Below, in pieces: positions 8,994 to 19,376 of a stretch of 64,000 nucleotides of DNA (the first letter of the stretch is position 1; the number at the start of each line of letters is the position of its first letter). The stretch lies in NCBI GenBank assembly GCA_004297225.1, contig SCUI01000011.1:62001-126000 (forward strand). Reading direction: 5' to 3'. Position numbers and translations under genes: made by a program. The stretch is from Lysobacteraceae bacterium (lineage in GTDB: Bacteria > Pseudomonadota > Gammaproteobacteria > Xanthomonadales > Xanthomonadaceae). The notes below the pieces were generated by a model. That model saw only the letters and a list, made by a program, of their open reading frames with translations. It ran no database searches and was not told the DNA's origin.

Positions 8994-9725
8994 GTGGACG
9001 AGCGCGCGGAACTCGACAGCTTCCTGGCCAAATGGCGCCGGCGCTGGCCGGAATGGCGCATCGCCGAAGCCTTCATCCCGGCCGCGCGACGCGATCCTGC
9101 GCTGGCCTGGCTGTGCCTGCGCCAGGAACTGGCCGATGCGGCCTGGGCCGGTCTCGATCCACGCCCGGGCGAAGCCAAGCTTGGCTGGTGGGTGGAAGAA
9201 CTGCACGGCTGGACGCAAGGCGCGCGGCGGCATCCGCTGGCGCACGCGTTGCCGTACGCGGCTGCGCCCTGGCGCGAACTCGCGGCAGCGCTACCCTGCC
9301 TGGCCGAAGCGCGCGGGCGCGCCGCCGGTTTCGACGACGCGCGCGCGCTACTGCAACCGTACGCGCAAGCGGTGGCGAACCTCTCCGCCGCACTCGATCC
9401 GTCCGCCCCCGCGGGCGGCGACGCTGCCGCCGCGATCGCGACAACCGTGCTGGCCCAGCGGCTGGTGGACGGCGATCCTTCCGCCGTGCCGTTGGCGGCC
9501 CGCGCGGCACTGGGCGCCGACGCCGCGGAAACCGAACTGCGCGCGCACGCGGCACGAATGCTGCTCCAGGACTGGCCCGACGCCGCGCCGCTGGCGTGCG
9601 CGGACCGGATCCAGCTGGCGATGGTGCGTGCGCGGCTGGCGGCCATGGCCGCCGGCGGTGACGGGCAACGGCCGCTGCCGGCCTGGCGCTCGCTGGGCCT
9701 GGCCTGGCGCGCCGCGCGGGGCTAG
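8994..9725 (+). CDS. Unknown protein, possibly squalene/phytoene synthase-like fold
   Basis: A 243-residue soluble, alpha-helical, Ala/Arg-rich protein starting with GTG at 8994, only 6 bases after mupP. I do not recognise it firmly. The segment LGWWVEELHGWTQGARRHPLAHAL resembles the region in trans-isoprenyl (squalene/phytoene synthase, NDUFAF6-like) proteins where R/K-WW-x-x-x-L is followed by a His-Pro. The Asp-rich DxxxD substrate motifs of active synthases are not evident. It may therefore be a non-catalytic relative. Its place at the end of the mtaD-ubiG-mupP run suggests co-transcription. Confidence 0.6.
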   Translation: MDERAELDSFLAKWRRRWPEWRIAEAFIPAARRDPALAWLCLRQELADAAWAGLDPRPGEAKLGWWVEELHGWTQGARRHPLAHALPYAAAPWRELAAALPCLAEARGRAAGFDDARALLQPYAQAVANLSAALDPSAPAGGDAAAAIATTVLAQRLVDGDPSAVPLAARAALGADAAETELRAHAARMLLQDWPDAAPLACADRIQLAMVRARLAAMAAGGDGQRPLPAWRSLGLAWRAARG

Positions 9726-9797
9726 CCGCGGGTTGGAACGCCCGGGACGCAGCTTTCCACAGGCGTCCACGGCCGGCCTGGCAGGCGCCGGTACAAT

Positions 9798-10736
9798 ATG
9801 AGAATGACTCCCGCTCCCGGCCAATCCGCCACTGGCTCGACCCCGCCGTTGCCCGACGTCGCGCACGACGCGGCGGCGCTCGCGCGCCCGCTGGACTGGG
9901 TCGGCATGGACCGCATCGCACTGCCAGTGCGGATCGCCGACGGCCGCGGCGGCAGCGTCCAGCTATCGGCGTCGGTCGACGTCGCGGTGGACCTGGCCGA
10001 CACGGCGGCGCGCGGCATCCACATGTCGCGCCTGTACCTGCGCCTGCAGGAGGCCTTCGCCACCGAGAACGTGACTCCCGGCGGCCTGCGCCGGGTGCTG
10101 CAGGAATTCATCGATTCGCAGAACGGCCTGTCCACGGCGGCGCGGCTGGTGTTGCGCTACGACCACCTGCTGCAGCGTGCGGCGCTGTCCAGCGGGCACC
10201 TGGGCTGGAAGGCCTATCCGGTCACGATCGAGGCGACGCTGCAGGACGGCCACCTGAAGCTGGCACTGTCGCTGGCCGTCGAATATTCCAGCACCTGCCC
10301 GGCATCGGCGGCGCTGACCCGGCAACTCAACGCCGCGCGCTTCGCCGAGGACTTCTCCGCGGCGCGGCCGCTGTCGCCGGAAGTCGTGGGCGAGTGGCTG
10401 GCATCCGAGCGCGGGCTGGCGGCCACGCCGCACGCGCAGCGCAGCCGCGCGCAGGTCCGCGTGGAGCTCAAGCCCGCGTTCGACGAGTTGCCGGTGGATG
10501 CGCTGGTCGATGCGCTGGAAGGCGCGCTCGGCACGCCGGTGCAGGCGGCGGTGAAGCGGGAGGACGAACAGGCCTTCGCCGAACTCAACGCCGCCAACCT
10601 GATGTTCTGCGAGGACGCCGCCCGCCGCGTCGCCGCCGTGCTTTCAGCCGACCCCCGCGTCGACCATTACGAAGCCACCGTCTCCCACTACGAATCCCTG
10701 CACCCCCACGACGCCGTCGCCCGGGTCAGCGGCTGA
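9798..10736 (+). CDS. folE2: GTP cyclohydrolase FolE2 (type IB)
   Basis: A 312-residue GTP cyclohydrolase IB that makes 7,8-dihydroneopterin triphosphate, the first step of folate (and preQ0) synthesis. Unlike FolE it does not strictly need zinc. Family motifs are present: RGIHMSRLYLRL, the catalytic cysteine region EYSSTCPASAAL, and FCEDAARR near the C-terminus. A TACAAT box at 9792-9797 directly precedes the first ATG (9798). The second in-frame ATG (9804) lies where transcription would begin, so the mRNA may be leaderless with translation from 9804. I looked for an obvious Zur operator and found none. It converges on pyrC, with a repeat element between them. Confidence 0.94.
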   Translation: MRMTPAPGQSATGSTPPLPDVAHDAAALARPLDWVGMDRIALPVRIADGRGGSVQLSASVDVAVDLADTAARGIHMSRLYLRLQEAFATENVTPGGLRRVLQEFIDSQNGLSTAARLVLRYDHLLQRAALSSGHLGWKAYPVTIEATLQDGHLKLALSLAVEYSSTCPASAALTRQLNAARFAEDFSAARPLSPEVVGEWLASERGLAATPHAQRSRAQVRVELKPAFDELPVDALVDALEGALGTPVQAAVKREDEQAFAELNAANLMFCEDAARRVAAVLSADPRVDHYEATVSHYESLHPHDAVARVSG

Positions 10737-10748
10737 CGTGGTTTTCTT

Positions 10749-10880
10749 TTTGACGCGGATCACGCGGATAAAAGCCGATTAGGGCGGATCAGGCGAAAAA
10801 TGGAACGGCGACAAGCCCATTCCCATCTTGTCCGTGTTGATCGGCTCTTATCCGCGTTATCCGCGTCCTGCGTTTGCCCT
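10749..10880. repeat. Gene-less GACGCGGAT inverted-repeat element
   Basis: About 132 bases between folE2 and pyrC form a long imperfect inverted repeat. The left arm runs TTTGACGCGGAT, CACGCGGATAAAAGCCGAT; the right arm in reverse reads GACGCGGATAACGCGGATAA, GAGCCGAT. The right end matches the right end of the larger element at 54161-54688 over about 40 bases with a single mismatch up to GCCCT, and the left ends are also alike. The interior (about 10800-10830) holds no gene. The last two bases overlap the pyrC stop. This looks like a non-autonomous copy of that element and may also act as a hairpin between the convergent genes. Confidence 0.75.
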
Positions 10881-12225
10881 ATCGGTCGAAGCGGAGGCGC
10901 TGGCCGGCGGCGGTTCCGAGGAGTTGCTTGCCGTCCCAGACCTGGATGCCGTTGACCCAGGTGGCGGCGATGCGGGAGTGGAAGGTCGTGCCCTCGAACG
11001 GGGTCCAGCCGCACTTGGACAGGACGTCCTCGCGGCGCACGGTGTGCGCGACGTCGTCCACCAGCACCAGGTCGGCGAAGTAACCCTCGCGCAGGAAGCC
11101 GCGTTCGGCCACGTCGAACAGCTGCGCCGGTGCGTGGCAGACCTTCTGCACCACCTGCGCGTTGCTCAGCTTGCCCTCGTGCACCAGCTCCAGCGCCGCC
11201 AGCAGCGCGTCCTGCACCAGCGGCAGGCCGCTGGGAGCCTGCGCGTAGGGCCGCTGCTTTTCTTCCCACGTGTGCGGCGCGTGGTCGGTGGCGAGCACGT
11301 CGATGCGGCCGTCCACCAGCGCGGCGGTGAGCGCCTCGCGGTCGGCGGCGTCCTTGATCGCCGGGTTGCACTTGATCAGGTTGCCCAGTCGCGCGTAGTC
11401 GGCGCGATCAAAGTGCAGGAAGTGGATGCAGGTCTCGGCGGTGATGCGCTTGCGCGAACCGTCGGCGCGTACCAGCGGGCCGGCCTCGAACAGGGCCAGC
11501 TCGTCGGCGGTGGAGATGTGCAGCACGTGCAGGCGCGAGCCGTGCTTTTTCGCCAGCGACGTCGCCAGCACGCTCGACTTCAGGCAGGCCTCGCGCGAGC
11601 GGATGTCCGGATGGCATTCGATCGGGATGTCCTCGCCGTACCTGGCGCGGTACGCGGCGAGGTTGGCCTCGATCGTCGGCGTGTCCTCGCAATGGGTGAT
11701 GATCGGCGTCGGCGCGTCGCGGAAGATCGCGTCCAGCGTCGCAGGGTCGTCGACCAGCATGTTGCCGGTGGAAGCGCCCATGAACACCTTGATGCCCGGC
11801 GCGGACAGCGGATCCAGCGCGCGGATCGCGGCGATGTTGTCGTTGCTGGCGCCCAGGTAGAAGCCATGGTTGGCCCACATCCGGCCCGCGGCGCGGCGGT
11901 ACTTGTCCTCCAGCGCATCGCTGTCCAGCGTCGGCGGGTTGGTGTTGGGCATGTCCATCACGCTGGTCAGGCCGCCGGCGACCGCCGCCGCCGACTCGGT
12001 GGCCATGTCGGCCTTGTATTCCAGGCCCGGTTCGCGGAAATGCACCTGGTCGTCGATCATGCCGGGCAGCAGGCGCCGGCCGTTGGCGTCGAGCACGAGG
12101 TCGCCGGGTTGCGCCGCCAGGCCGCGGCCGATGGCGTCGATGCGGCCGTCGCGGATGCGCAGGTCGCCCTCGGTTTCGTGTCCCTCGTTCACGAGGCGGG
12201 CGTTGACGATCAGGGTTTGCGACAT
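10879..12225 (-). CDS. pyrC: Dihydroorotase, class I
   Basis: A 448-residue amidohydrolase that cyclises carbamoyl-aspartate to dihydroorotate in pyrimidine synthesis. The carboxylated lysine region is GIKVFMGASTGN. Metal-ligand histidines are in THCED and LHISTADE, and the catalytic aspartate is in ATDHAPH. The N-terminal metal motif reads DDQVHFREPG, with Gln where most dihydroorotases have His in the HxH pair. This is, to my recollection, normal for the subfamily shared by Bacteroidetes and xanthomonads, so I regard the enzyme as active. The start is ATG at 12225. The stop TAG at 10879-10881 touches the repeat element. Confidence 0.93.
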   Translation of the reverse strand: MSQTLIVNARLVNEGHETEGDLRIRDGRIDAIGRGLAAQPGDLVLDANGRRLLPGMIDDQVHFREPGLEYKADMATESAAAVAGGLTSVMDMPNTNPPTLDSDALEDKYRRAAGRMWANHGFYLGASNDNIAAIRALDPLSAPGIKVFMGASTGNMLVDDPATLDAIFRDAPTPIITHCEDTPTIEANLAAYRARYGEDIPIECHPDIRSREACLKSSVLATSLAKKHGSRLHVLHISTADELALFEAGPLVRADGSRKRITAETCIHFLHFDRADYARLGNLIKCNPAIKDAADREALTAALVDGRIDVLATDHAPHTWEEKQRPYAQAPSGLPLVQDALLAALELVHEGKLSNAQVVQKVCHAPAQLFDVAERGFLREGYFADLVLVDDVAHTVRREDVLSKCGWTPFEGTTFHSRIAATWVNGIQVWDGKQLLGTAAGQRLRFDR

Positions 12226-12240
12226 GCCTGGCTTCCTTGT

Positions 12241-12504
12241 TCAGGGGGGAGGGGATTCGGGAGGGACGGGATCGCTCTCGGGCGAAGCGGTGCCTGGTAC
12301 GGGGTCGTAGCCGCCCGGGTTCAGCGGATGGCAACGACCGATCCGGCGCAGCGCGAGCCAGCCGCCGCGCAACGCGCCATGCCGACCGATCGCCGTCATC
12401 GCGTATTCCGAGCAGGTTGGCAGGAAACGGCATCGCGGACCCAGCAGCGGGCTGAGCCAGCGTTTGTAGCCGCGCAGGATGGCGATGAGGAGGCGTGCGA
12501 TCAC
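12241..12504 (-). CDS. yidD: Membrane protein insertion efficiency factor YidD
   Basis: A small 87-residue protein of the YidD (DUF37, haemolytic-domain) family, which assists YidC-dependent insertion of inner-membrane proteins. The N-terminal amphipathic region ([20 protein letters not shown]) is followed by the diagnostic [11 protein letters not shown] and the later [15 protein letters not shown]; three cysteines are conserved. The start is GTG at 12504. The C-terminal tail is proline-rich ([13 protein letters not shown]). The gene lies downstream of pyrC on the opposite side from dksA, not in its common rpmH-rnpA-yidC cluster. Confidence 0.93.
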   Translation of the reverse strand: MIARLLIAILRGYKRWLSPLLGPRCRFLPTCSEYAMTAIGRHGALRGGWLALRRIGRCHPLNPGGYDPVPGTASPESDPVPPESPPP

Positions 12505-12539
12505 GATGTCTGGACGCGGCAACACGCACACTCCCGCGG

Positions 12540-12568
12540 TTGCCGCTGTAGTCCCGGCAGGGTATAAC
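12540..12568 (+). promoter_or_regulatory. Putative sigma-70 promoter of dksA
   Basis: TTGCCG at 12540-12545 and TATAAC at 12563-12568 are separated by exactly 17 bases, a near-consensus spacing, in the yidD-dksA divergent gap. Transcription would start near 12575, giving a leader of about 38 bases that contains AGAGGAAA before the GTG start of dksA. Confidence 0.65.
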
Positions 12569-12612
12569 AGCGCGCTTTCCCGTCTCAAGGGAATACAGAG
12601 GAAATACGGCTC

Positions 12613-13644
12613 GTGGCAGCGAAGAAACCAGCGAAAAAGGCCGTCAAGGCCGCCAGCAAGTCCTCCACCCGACCCAAGGCCGGCGCCAAGACCGCCGCTG
12701 CGCGCAAGCCGGCCGCGAAGGCCGCGCCGGCGAAGAAGCCGGTGGCGAAGAAGACTGCCGCCGTGAAGAAGCCCGTCGTCGCGAAGAAGGCGGCGGCGCG
12801 GAAGCCCGTGCCCGCGAAGAAGGCCACCAGGCCGGTGGCGAAGAAGGCAGCGCCGGCGAAGAAGCCGGTCGCGAAAAAGGCCGTGCCGGCGAAGAAGTCG
12901 CCGGTCGCGGCGAAGCAGCCGGCTCGCAAGCCCGCGCCGCAGAAGGCCGCGCCGCAGAAGCCGGTTGCGAAGAAGGCGGCGGCGAGCAAGGTTGCTCCTG
13001 CCAAGGCGGCGGCGCCGCTGGTGCCAGCGAAGGGACCGGTCAAGGCGCCACAACGCCCTGTCGCCAAGGCCACGTCCCGTGCCGCGAAGCAGGCGCCGGT
13101 CGAGGCCGCCAAGGCTGCGCCCTCGCGTCCCCGGCCGGTGGGCAAGGTCGCCGTGGCCCGCATTGCGGCGCCGGCGGCACCAGCGCCGAAGGGCAAGGCC
13201 CGGGTCGTGCCCTACAAGTCCGACGAGAGCGGCCGTCCGATCGTGCCGCCCGGCTACAAGCCCGGAACGGACGAGGAATACATGAGCCCGCTGATGCTCG
13301 AGTACTTCCGCCAGCGGCTGCTGCAGTGGCGCGCGGACCTGGTGGAGGAATCCAAGCAGACGATCGAGAACCTCAAGGACGAAGTGCGCGACGTCGGCGA
13401 CGAAGCCGAGCGCGCCACCCGCGAGACCGAGAATTCGCTGGAGCTGCGCACCCGCGACCGCTACCGCAAGCTGATCGGCAAGATCGACAGCACGCTCAAG
13501 CGCGTGGACGAGGGCGAGTACGGCTACAGCGTGGACTCGGGCGAGGAAATCGGCCTGGAGCGGCTCGAGGCGCGCCTCACCGCCGAGCGCACGATCGACG
13601 AGCAGGAGCGCTGGGAACACCTGCAGAAGCAGATCGGCGACTGA
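12613..13644 (+). CDS. dksA: DksA-family RNA polymerase-binding factor with long Lys/Ala/Pro-rich N-terminus
   Basis: A 343-residue protein, over twice the length of E. coli DksA (151). Residues 1 to about 205 are a low-complexity AKKP-type histone-H1-like region. The last 120 residues are DksA: a coiled coil ([20 protein letters not shown]) and the C-terminal globular [16 protein letters not shown]. All four zinc-finger cysteines of classical DksA are absent: the CxxC positions read VDS and IDE. DksA binds the RNA polymerase secondary channel and with ppGpp adjusts rRNA and amino-acid promoters. The start is GTG 12613 (MAAKKPAKK) with AGAGGAAA upstream. The basic tail could bind nucleic acid; this is inference. 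Confidence 0.88.
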   Translation: MAAKKPAKKAVKAASKSSTRPKAGAKTAAARKPAAKAAPAKKPVAKKTAAVKKPVVAKKAAARKPVPAKKATRPVAKKAAPAKKPVAKKAVPAKKSPVAAKQPARKPAPQKAAPQKPVAKKAAASKVAPAKAAAPLVPAKGPVKAPQRPVAKATSRAAKQAPVEAAKAAPSRPRPVGKVAVARIAAPAAPAPKGKARVVPYKSDESGRPIVPPGYKPGTDEEYMSPLMLEYFRQRLLQWRADLVEESKQTIENLKDEVRDVGDEAERATRETENSLELRTRDRYRKLIGKIDSTLKRVDEGEYGYSVDSGEEIGLERLEARLTAERTIDEQERWEHLQKQIGD

Positions 13645-13645
13645 T

Positions 13646-14548
13646 TCAGGCCGTCGCTGCCGCCACCGCCGCCGTGCGGTGGCGGTGCGGCAACAGCGCC
13701 CAGCGCGGATCCTCGCGCGCGCGCTCCAGTCCGCCTTCGCGCAACCAGCGCGTGGTTGCAGCCTCCCCGCGCATGACCAACGCGTCCGCCTGGGAGAAAT
13801 CGTGGCTGCTGGTCGCCAGCGGGCACAGCGGCGGCACGATCGCCAGCTCGCAGCGCCCGGCGAAGCGTTCGACATCGGCCAGCAACTGGCGCATCGCCAG
13901 CAGGTTGAGCGCATGCAGCGCCGCCGCCAGCGCACCGCGTGGGGGCTCCGCGAGTGCGCAGGCAAAACCCGTCGGGACCACGACCACGCGCCTCGCGCCG
14001 ACCGAAAACGCGGCGGAGATCGGCGTGTAGCTGGCGACGCCGCCGTCGATCAGGGCGCGGCCATCGATGGTTACCGGCGGGAACACGCCCGGGATCGCCG
14101 CGCTTGCCAGCAACGCCTGCACCGCATCGCCGCGCGACAGGGTCACCTCGGTGCCGTCCAGTGCGTCGGTGGCCACCACGTGGCATGGCAGCGGCGCGTC
14201 CTCGAGCCGCGAATACGGAAGTTCGCGCTCGATCAGCGCGCGCAGGCGCGCCGGCTTCGCCAGGTGGCCGCGTCGCCCCAGCAGGCACAGCGCCGCGCCC
14301 GCGAGGGTGACCGGGAAGATGTCGTCGCGACGCAGGCCGCGCCAGATGCGCGCGAGTCGCGCCAGGCCTTCGGCATCGGGTTGCGCCGCGAAGCATGCGG
14401 CGTTGAGCGCGCCGGCCGAGGCGCCGACCACGAAGTCCGGGTGCAAGCCGGCGGCGACCAGCGCCTGCAGCATGCCCACCTGTACCGCGCCGAGGCTGCC
14501 GCCGCCGGCCAGCACGAAAGCCGTGGCAGGCGGCAGCGGCGCGATCAT
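13646..14548 (-). CDS. Patatin-like phospholipase (RssA-type)
   Basis: A 300-residue patatin-family lipid acyl hydrolase. The oxyanion loop is [11 protein letters not shown]. The nucleophile elbow is GASAG (about residue 43), and the dyad aspartate is in the DGG motif ([11 protein letters not shown]). No signal peptide is seen, so it is probably cytoplasmic or peripheral. Its start ATG overlaps the stop of the upstream Rieske/FAD reductase by ATGA, so the two are co-translated. Its stop lies one base from the dksA stop, tail-to-tail. The natural substrate is unknown. Confidence 0.86.
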   Translation of the reverse strand: MIAPLPPATAFVLAGGGSLGAVQVGMLQALVAAGLHPDFVVGASAGALNAACFAAQPDAEGLARLARIWRGLRRDDIFPVTLAGAALCLLGRRGHLAKPARLRALIERELPYSRLEDAPLPCHVVATDALDGTEVTLSRGDAVQALLASAAIPGVFPPVTIDGRALIDGGVASYTPISAAFSVGARRVVVVPTGFACALAEPPRGALAAALHALNLLAMRQLLADVERFAGRCELAIVPPLCPLATSSHDFSQADALVMRGEAATTRWLREGGLERAREDPRWALLPHRHRTAAVAAATA

Positions 14549-16062
14549 GGCGCCTGCAGCGCTTGTTCGAACTCGAGCAGCGCCTGGTCGCGGCCAGCGG
14601 TGGCGGCGGCGATCGGCTTGCCGTCGCGGTAATAGCGCACCATGAAATCACCGGCGGCGAGGTCGCCGTCGAGACGCACCTCGTCCCACCCGGACAGGTG
14701 GCCGCTCACGCGCAATTCCAGGTCGTACTGGTGGGTCCAGAAAAACGGCACGTCGTCGAAGGCGCGCCCGGCGCCAAGCATGTTGCCCGCGGCGTGCTGG
14801 CCCATCCGCTCGGCATGCACCCAGTGCTCCACGCGCGCGCGACCGCCCGCATGCGGGTAACTGGCGACGTCGCCGGCGGCGTAGTGTCCCGGGATCGAGG
14901 TCTGCAATGTGGCGTCGACGAGGATCCCGTTGTCCACGTGCATGCCGGCCTTCGCGGCGAGTTGCGTGCGCGGCACCACGCCTGCGCCGACGATCACCAG
15001 GTCGGCGGCGATCCGCGTGTCGTCGTCCAGGCGCAGTTGGCCCGATTGCAACGCCGTCGGCTTGCGGCCCAGGTGCATCGCGACGCCGTGCCGGCGATGC
15101 AATCCGGCGATGTGCGCGCCCAGTTGCGCGCCGAGCACGCGTTCCATCGGGATCGCCTCCGGGGCGACGACGGCCACCTCCAGCCCGCGCGAACGCAGCG
15201 CCGCCGCGGCTTCCAGGCCGATGAAGCCGGCGCCGACGAAGGCGACCGTGCGTGCGCGCGACGCGGCCTCGACGATCGCGGTTGCGTCGGCGAGCGAGCG
15301 CAGCACGAACACGCTGGCCGAATCGAAGCCCGGCAAGTCCAGGCGTCGCGGTTCCGCGCCGGTCGCCAGCAGCAGCGCGTCATAGCCGAAGTCGCCCTGC
15401 GATGAACGGGCGACACGCGCAGCCGGGTCGATCGACGCGACCTCGCAAGCCAGGTGCAGGTCGATGTCCTGGTCGCGGTAGGCCTGCGCATCCTGCAGCG
15501 GGATCCATTCGGCCGGCGCCTTGCCCGCCAGGAAATCCTTGGACAGGTTGGGCCGATCGCAAGGCAGGTCCGAATCGGCGCTGAGCATCGTCAGCTTGCC
15601 GTCGAAACCGAGTTCGCGCAGGCGGCGTGCGGCGGCGTAGCCGGCGGCGCCGCCGCCGATGACCAGGATCCTGCGCGGCAAGGCATCGCGCGATTCGCGG
15701 CTTGCCGCGGGCGCCGGCAACGGGATCGAATCGCGCGCGAAGACCTTGTCGCCCACCACTTCGCTGCGCCAGGCAGGCAATGGTGCGAATGCCGGGGCGC
15801 AGGCCGCCGCGCCGTTGCGCAGGTCGAAGCAGGCGTGGTGCCACGGGCAGTGGACGTGGTCGCCTTCGACCCGTCCTTCGATCAGCGACGCACCGTAATG
15901 CGTGCAGTGCGCGCCGACCACGCGCAAACCGCTGGCGGTGCGTAGCAGCAACGCCGCTTCCCCGGCGACATGGCCGGCGAGCTTGCCGTCGGCCGGGATG
16001 TCGGCAAGGGCGACGCCCTGGCTGAAGTCGGGGCCGGGCGGCGGACCATCGGGCTGGGACAT
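14545..16062 (-). CDS. Rieske-domain FAD-dependent pyridine nucleotide oxidoreductase
   Basis: A 505-residue fusion. Residues about 10-110 are a Rieske [2Fe-2S] domain (AHCTHYGASL, then CPWHHACFDL). The rest is an AIFM3/ferredoxin-reductase-like flavoprotein with the FAD-binding ILVIGGGAAGYAAA, the NAD(P)H-binding VAFVGAGFIGLEAAA, and the second FAD motif GHYAAGDVASYP. Such proteins pass electrons from NAD(P)H to iron-sulfur partners; the partner here is not evident. It is followed with an ATGA overlap by the patatin gene. The start is ATG at 16062. It has no export signal. Confidence 0.88.
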   Translation of the reverse strand: MSQPDGPPPGPDFSQGVALADIPADGKLAGHVAGEAALLLRTASGLRVVGAHCTHYGASLIEGRVEGDHVHCPWHHACFDLRNGAAACAPAFAPLPAWRSEVVGDKVFARDSIPLPAPAASRESRDALPRRILVIGGGAAGYAAARRLRELGFDGKLTMLSADSDLPCDRPNLSKDFLAGKAPAEWIPLQDAQAYRDQDIDLHLACEVASIDPAARVARSSQGDFGYDALLLATGAEPRRLDLPGFDSASVFVLRSLADATAIVEAASRARTVAFVGAGFIGLEAAAALRSRGLEVAVVAPEAIPMERVLGAQLGAHIAGLHRRHGVAMHLGRKPTALQSGQLRLDDDTRIAADLVIVGAGVVPRTQLAAKAGMHVDNGILVDATLQTSIPGHYAAGDVASYPHAGGRARVEHWVHAERMGQHAAGNMLGAGRAFDDVPFFWTHQYDLELRVSGHLSGWDEVRLDGDLAAGDFMVRYYRDGKPIAAATAGRDQALLEFEQALQAP

Positions 16063-16158
16063 GCGGGCGGCTCCGGCCGTGCGTGGGGACGGCCCTGCAA
16101 CCAGCCTACGCCGGCACGCGAGGAGTGCAGGAATCCATGTGCAAAGCCTGGGCGACGG

Positions 16159-17421
16159 TCACTGCAGGTCGCGCAAGTCGAGCCTGCGCAGCTTCGGCGC
16201 AAGGTGCCAGGTGCTGGCCACCACGCCCAGGGTGACGCAGCCGCCGACCACCACCGCCGGCACTAGCCCGATCAGCCGCGCCATGACGCCATCGTAGAAG
16301 GCGCCGAGCTCGTTCGAGGAGCCGATGAAGATGCCGTTGATCGAGGACACGCGGCCGCGCATCTCGTCCGGCGTCGCCAGTTGCAGGATGGTCGAGCGCA
16401 ACACCACCGAGACGCCGTCGCACATGCCGTACAGCAGCAGGATCCCCGCCGACAGCCAGAAGTGCCGCGACAGGCCGAAGGCGATCGTGCACAGGCCGAA
16501 GCCGGCGACCGAATACATCAGCACGCGCCCGGCGTTGCGCTGCAGCGGCCGCCGCGCCAGGTACAGCGCAACGACTATCGAACCCAGCGCCGGCATCGCC
16601 CGCAGGATGCCCAGGCCTTCCGGGCCCCAGTGCAGGATCTCGCGGATGAAGGCCGGCAGCATCGACACCGCGCCGCCGAGCAGCACGCAGAACATGTCCA
16701 GCGCCATCGCGCCGAGCATGATCTGGTTGCCGAACACGAAGCTCGCGCCCTCGCGGATGCTGGCGAACACGGGCGCGCGCTGCAGCAGCAACGGCGGTTC
16801 GCTGACCTTGAGCCAGAACACCGCGGCCGCGGCCACGACCGCGAACGCGCCGGCCACCAGGTACGCGGCGGCGACGCCGGACCAGCCGACGATGACGCCG
16901 CCCAACGCGGGGCCGATCACCAGGCTGATCTGGAACACGACGCTGCCGAAACTGGCTCCGCGCACGAACTGGTCGCGCGGCAACACGCGCGCGAACAGCG
17001 CGTTGTACACCGGCGTCAGGAACGAGCGCACGGTGCCGGTGAGCGCGATCGCGGCGTAGATCGGCCAGGTCGCGTGCGCGCCGAACTCCGTGTGCGCGAT
17101 CCCGGCCAGCGCCAGCGCGGTGGCGAGCAGTCCCATGCAGGCGACCGCGCCCAGCGTGCGCCGTCGCGAGTGGTCGACCAGGTAGCCGGCGAATGGCGCC
17201 ACGCAGAAGTACGGCAGCACTTCGGCCAGGCCCACCAGGCCCAGCGCGAACGGATCGCGGGTGATCGTGTAGATGTGCCAGCCGACGGTGACCGCCACGA
17301 CCTGGTAGGACAGGCCGGCGCAGGCGCGGTACAGCAGCAGGGCAAGGAAGGCGCCGTTGCGCAGCGGAGACGCGCCGTTCAGTGACCGGCCAGGCGCGGC
17401 GGCGGTGTCCGGCGTGCTCAC
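16159..17421 (-). CDS. Major facilitator superfamily transporter (EntS-like)
   Basis: A 420-residue inner-membrane protein with about 12 hydrophobic helices. The loop DHSRRRTLGAVACM between helices 2 and 3 is an MFS motif A variant. The overall layout, including MRGRVSSINGIFIGSSNELG near helix 10, is that of the EntS/MFS_3 exporters. The substrate is unknown; export of a siderophore or drug is only a family-level possibility. The GTG start at 17421 overlaps the sufE stop by GTGA, so cysS, sufE and this gene are probably one transcript. Confidence 0.85.
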   Translation of the reverse strand: MSTPDTAAAPGRSLNGASPLRNGAFLALLLYRACAGLSYQVVAVTVGWHIYTITRDPFALGLVGLAEVLPYFCVAPFAGYLVDHSRRRTLGAVACMGLLATALALAGIAHTEFGAHATWPIYAAIALTGTVRSFLTPVYNALFARVLPRDQFVRGASFGSVVFQISLVIGPALGGVIVGWSGVAAAYLVAGAFAVVAAAAVFWLKVSEPPLLLQRAPVFASIREGASFVFGNQIMLGAMALDMFCVLLGGAVSMLPAFIREILHWGPEGLGILRAMPALGSIVVALYLARRPLQRNAGRVLMYSVAGFGLCTIAFGLSRHFWLSAGILLLYGMCDGVSVVLRSTILQLATPDEMRGRVSSINGIFIGSSNELGAFYDGVMARLIGLVPAVVVGGCVTLGVVASTWHLAPKLRRLDLRDLQ

Positions 17422-17851
17422 ACGGCCTTGGCCGCGGTGTCGCGGATGCAGGCGAGCAGCGCCGCGAGGCCGTTGCTGCGCGTGGGCGAAAGGTGCTTGG
17501 CCAGGCCGATCGAGGCGATGTAGTCGGGCTCGGTGGCGAGGATCTCGGCGGCGGGGCGCCCGGAATAGACGCGCAACGCCAGGTACACCAGGCCCGAGAC
17601 GATCGCCGAATCGCTCACCGCGGCGAACTCCAGTTTCGCCGCGTCACCCGACGGCACGATCCAGACCATCGACTGGCAACCCTGCAACCGGTGTTCCTCG
17701 GTCTTCCACTCCTCGGGGAATGGCGGCAGCTTGCGCCCGAGGTCGATCAGGTACTGGTAGCGCTCGGACCAGTCGCCGAAGAACGCGAACTCCTCGGCGA
17801 TCGCGGCCTGGGCCTGCGCGGCCGTGGGTTCGAGCGGGAATGCCGAGTCGT

Positions 17852-17855
<4 letters not shown>
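17418..17855 (-). CDS. sufE: Cysteine desulfuration protein SufE
   Basis: A 145-residue sulfur acceptor that takes persulfide from SufS and passes it to the SufBCD scaffold for Fe-S cluster assembly. The catalytic cysteine is in [11 protein letters not shown], preceded by the usual [20 protein letters not shown]. The C-terminal half has the family [14 protein letters not shown] 17855 overlaps the cysS stop by ATGA and its own stop overlaps the MFS gene start. No other suf gene is in the window. Pairing with cysS places two cysteine-handling functions in one operon. Confidence 0.93.
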
Positions 17856-19219
<1,364 letters not shown>

Positions 19220-19376
19220 CAGGGGGCTGCTGCGGGATGTCGGTGGATTCTAGCGGGCACGGGCCGGGGCGTCCCGGATACCGGCCGCCGACAGCCACGA
19301 TTCAGCCCCGGCAAGGCCGCACCGCCTACACTGCCGGTCCCGTGGAACCCACCGCCTGCCGCAGGAAGCGTCGACC

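Noticed and set aside
9760-9800. Zur operator upstream of folE2
   Set aside because: FolE2 genes are often Zur-controlled, but I could not find a convincing AT-rich palindrome here; only a TACAAT box is visible.
10879-12225. PyrC as an inactive dihydroorotase-like pseudo-enzyme because the HxH motif reads QVH
   Set aside because: All other catalytic residues are present, and the DDQVHFREPG form is, as I recall, standard in the Bacteroidetes/xanthomonad subfamily.
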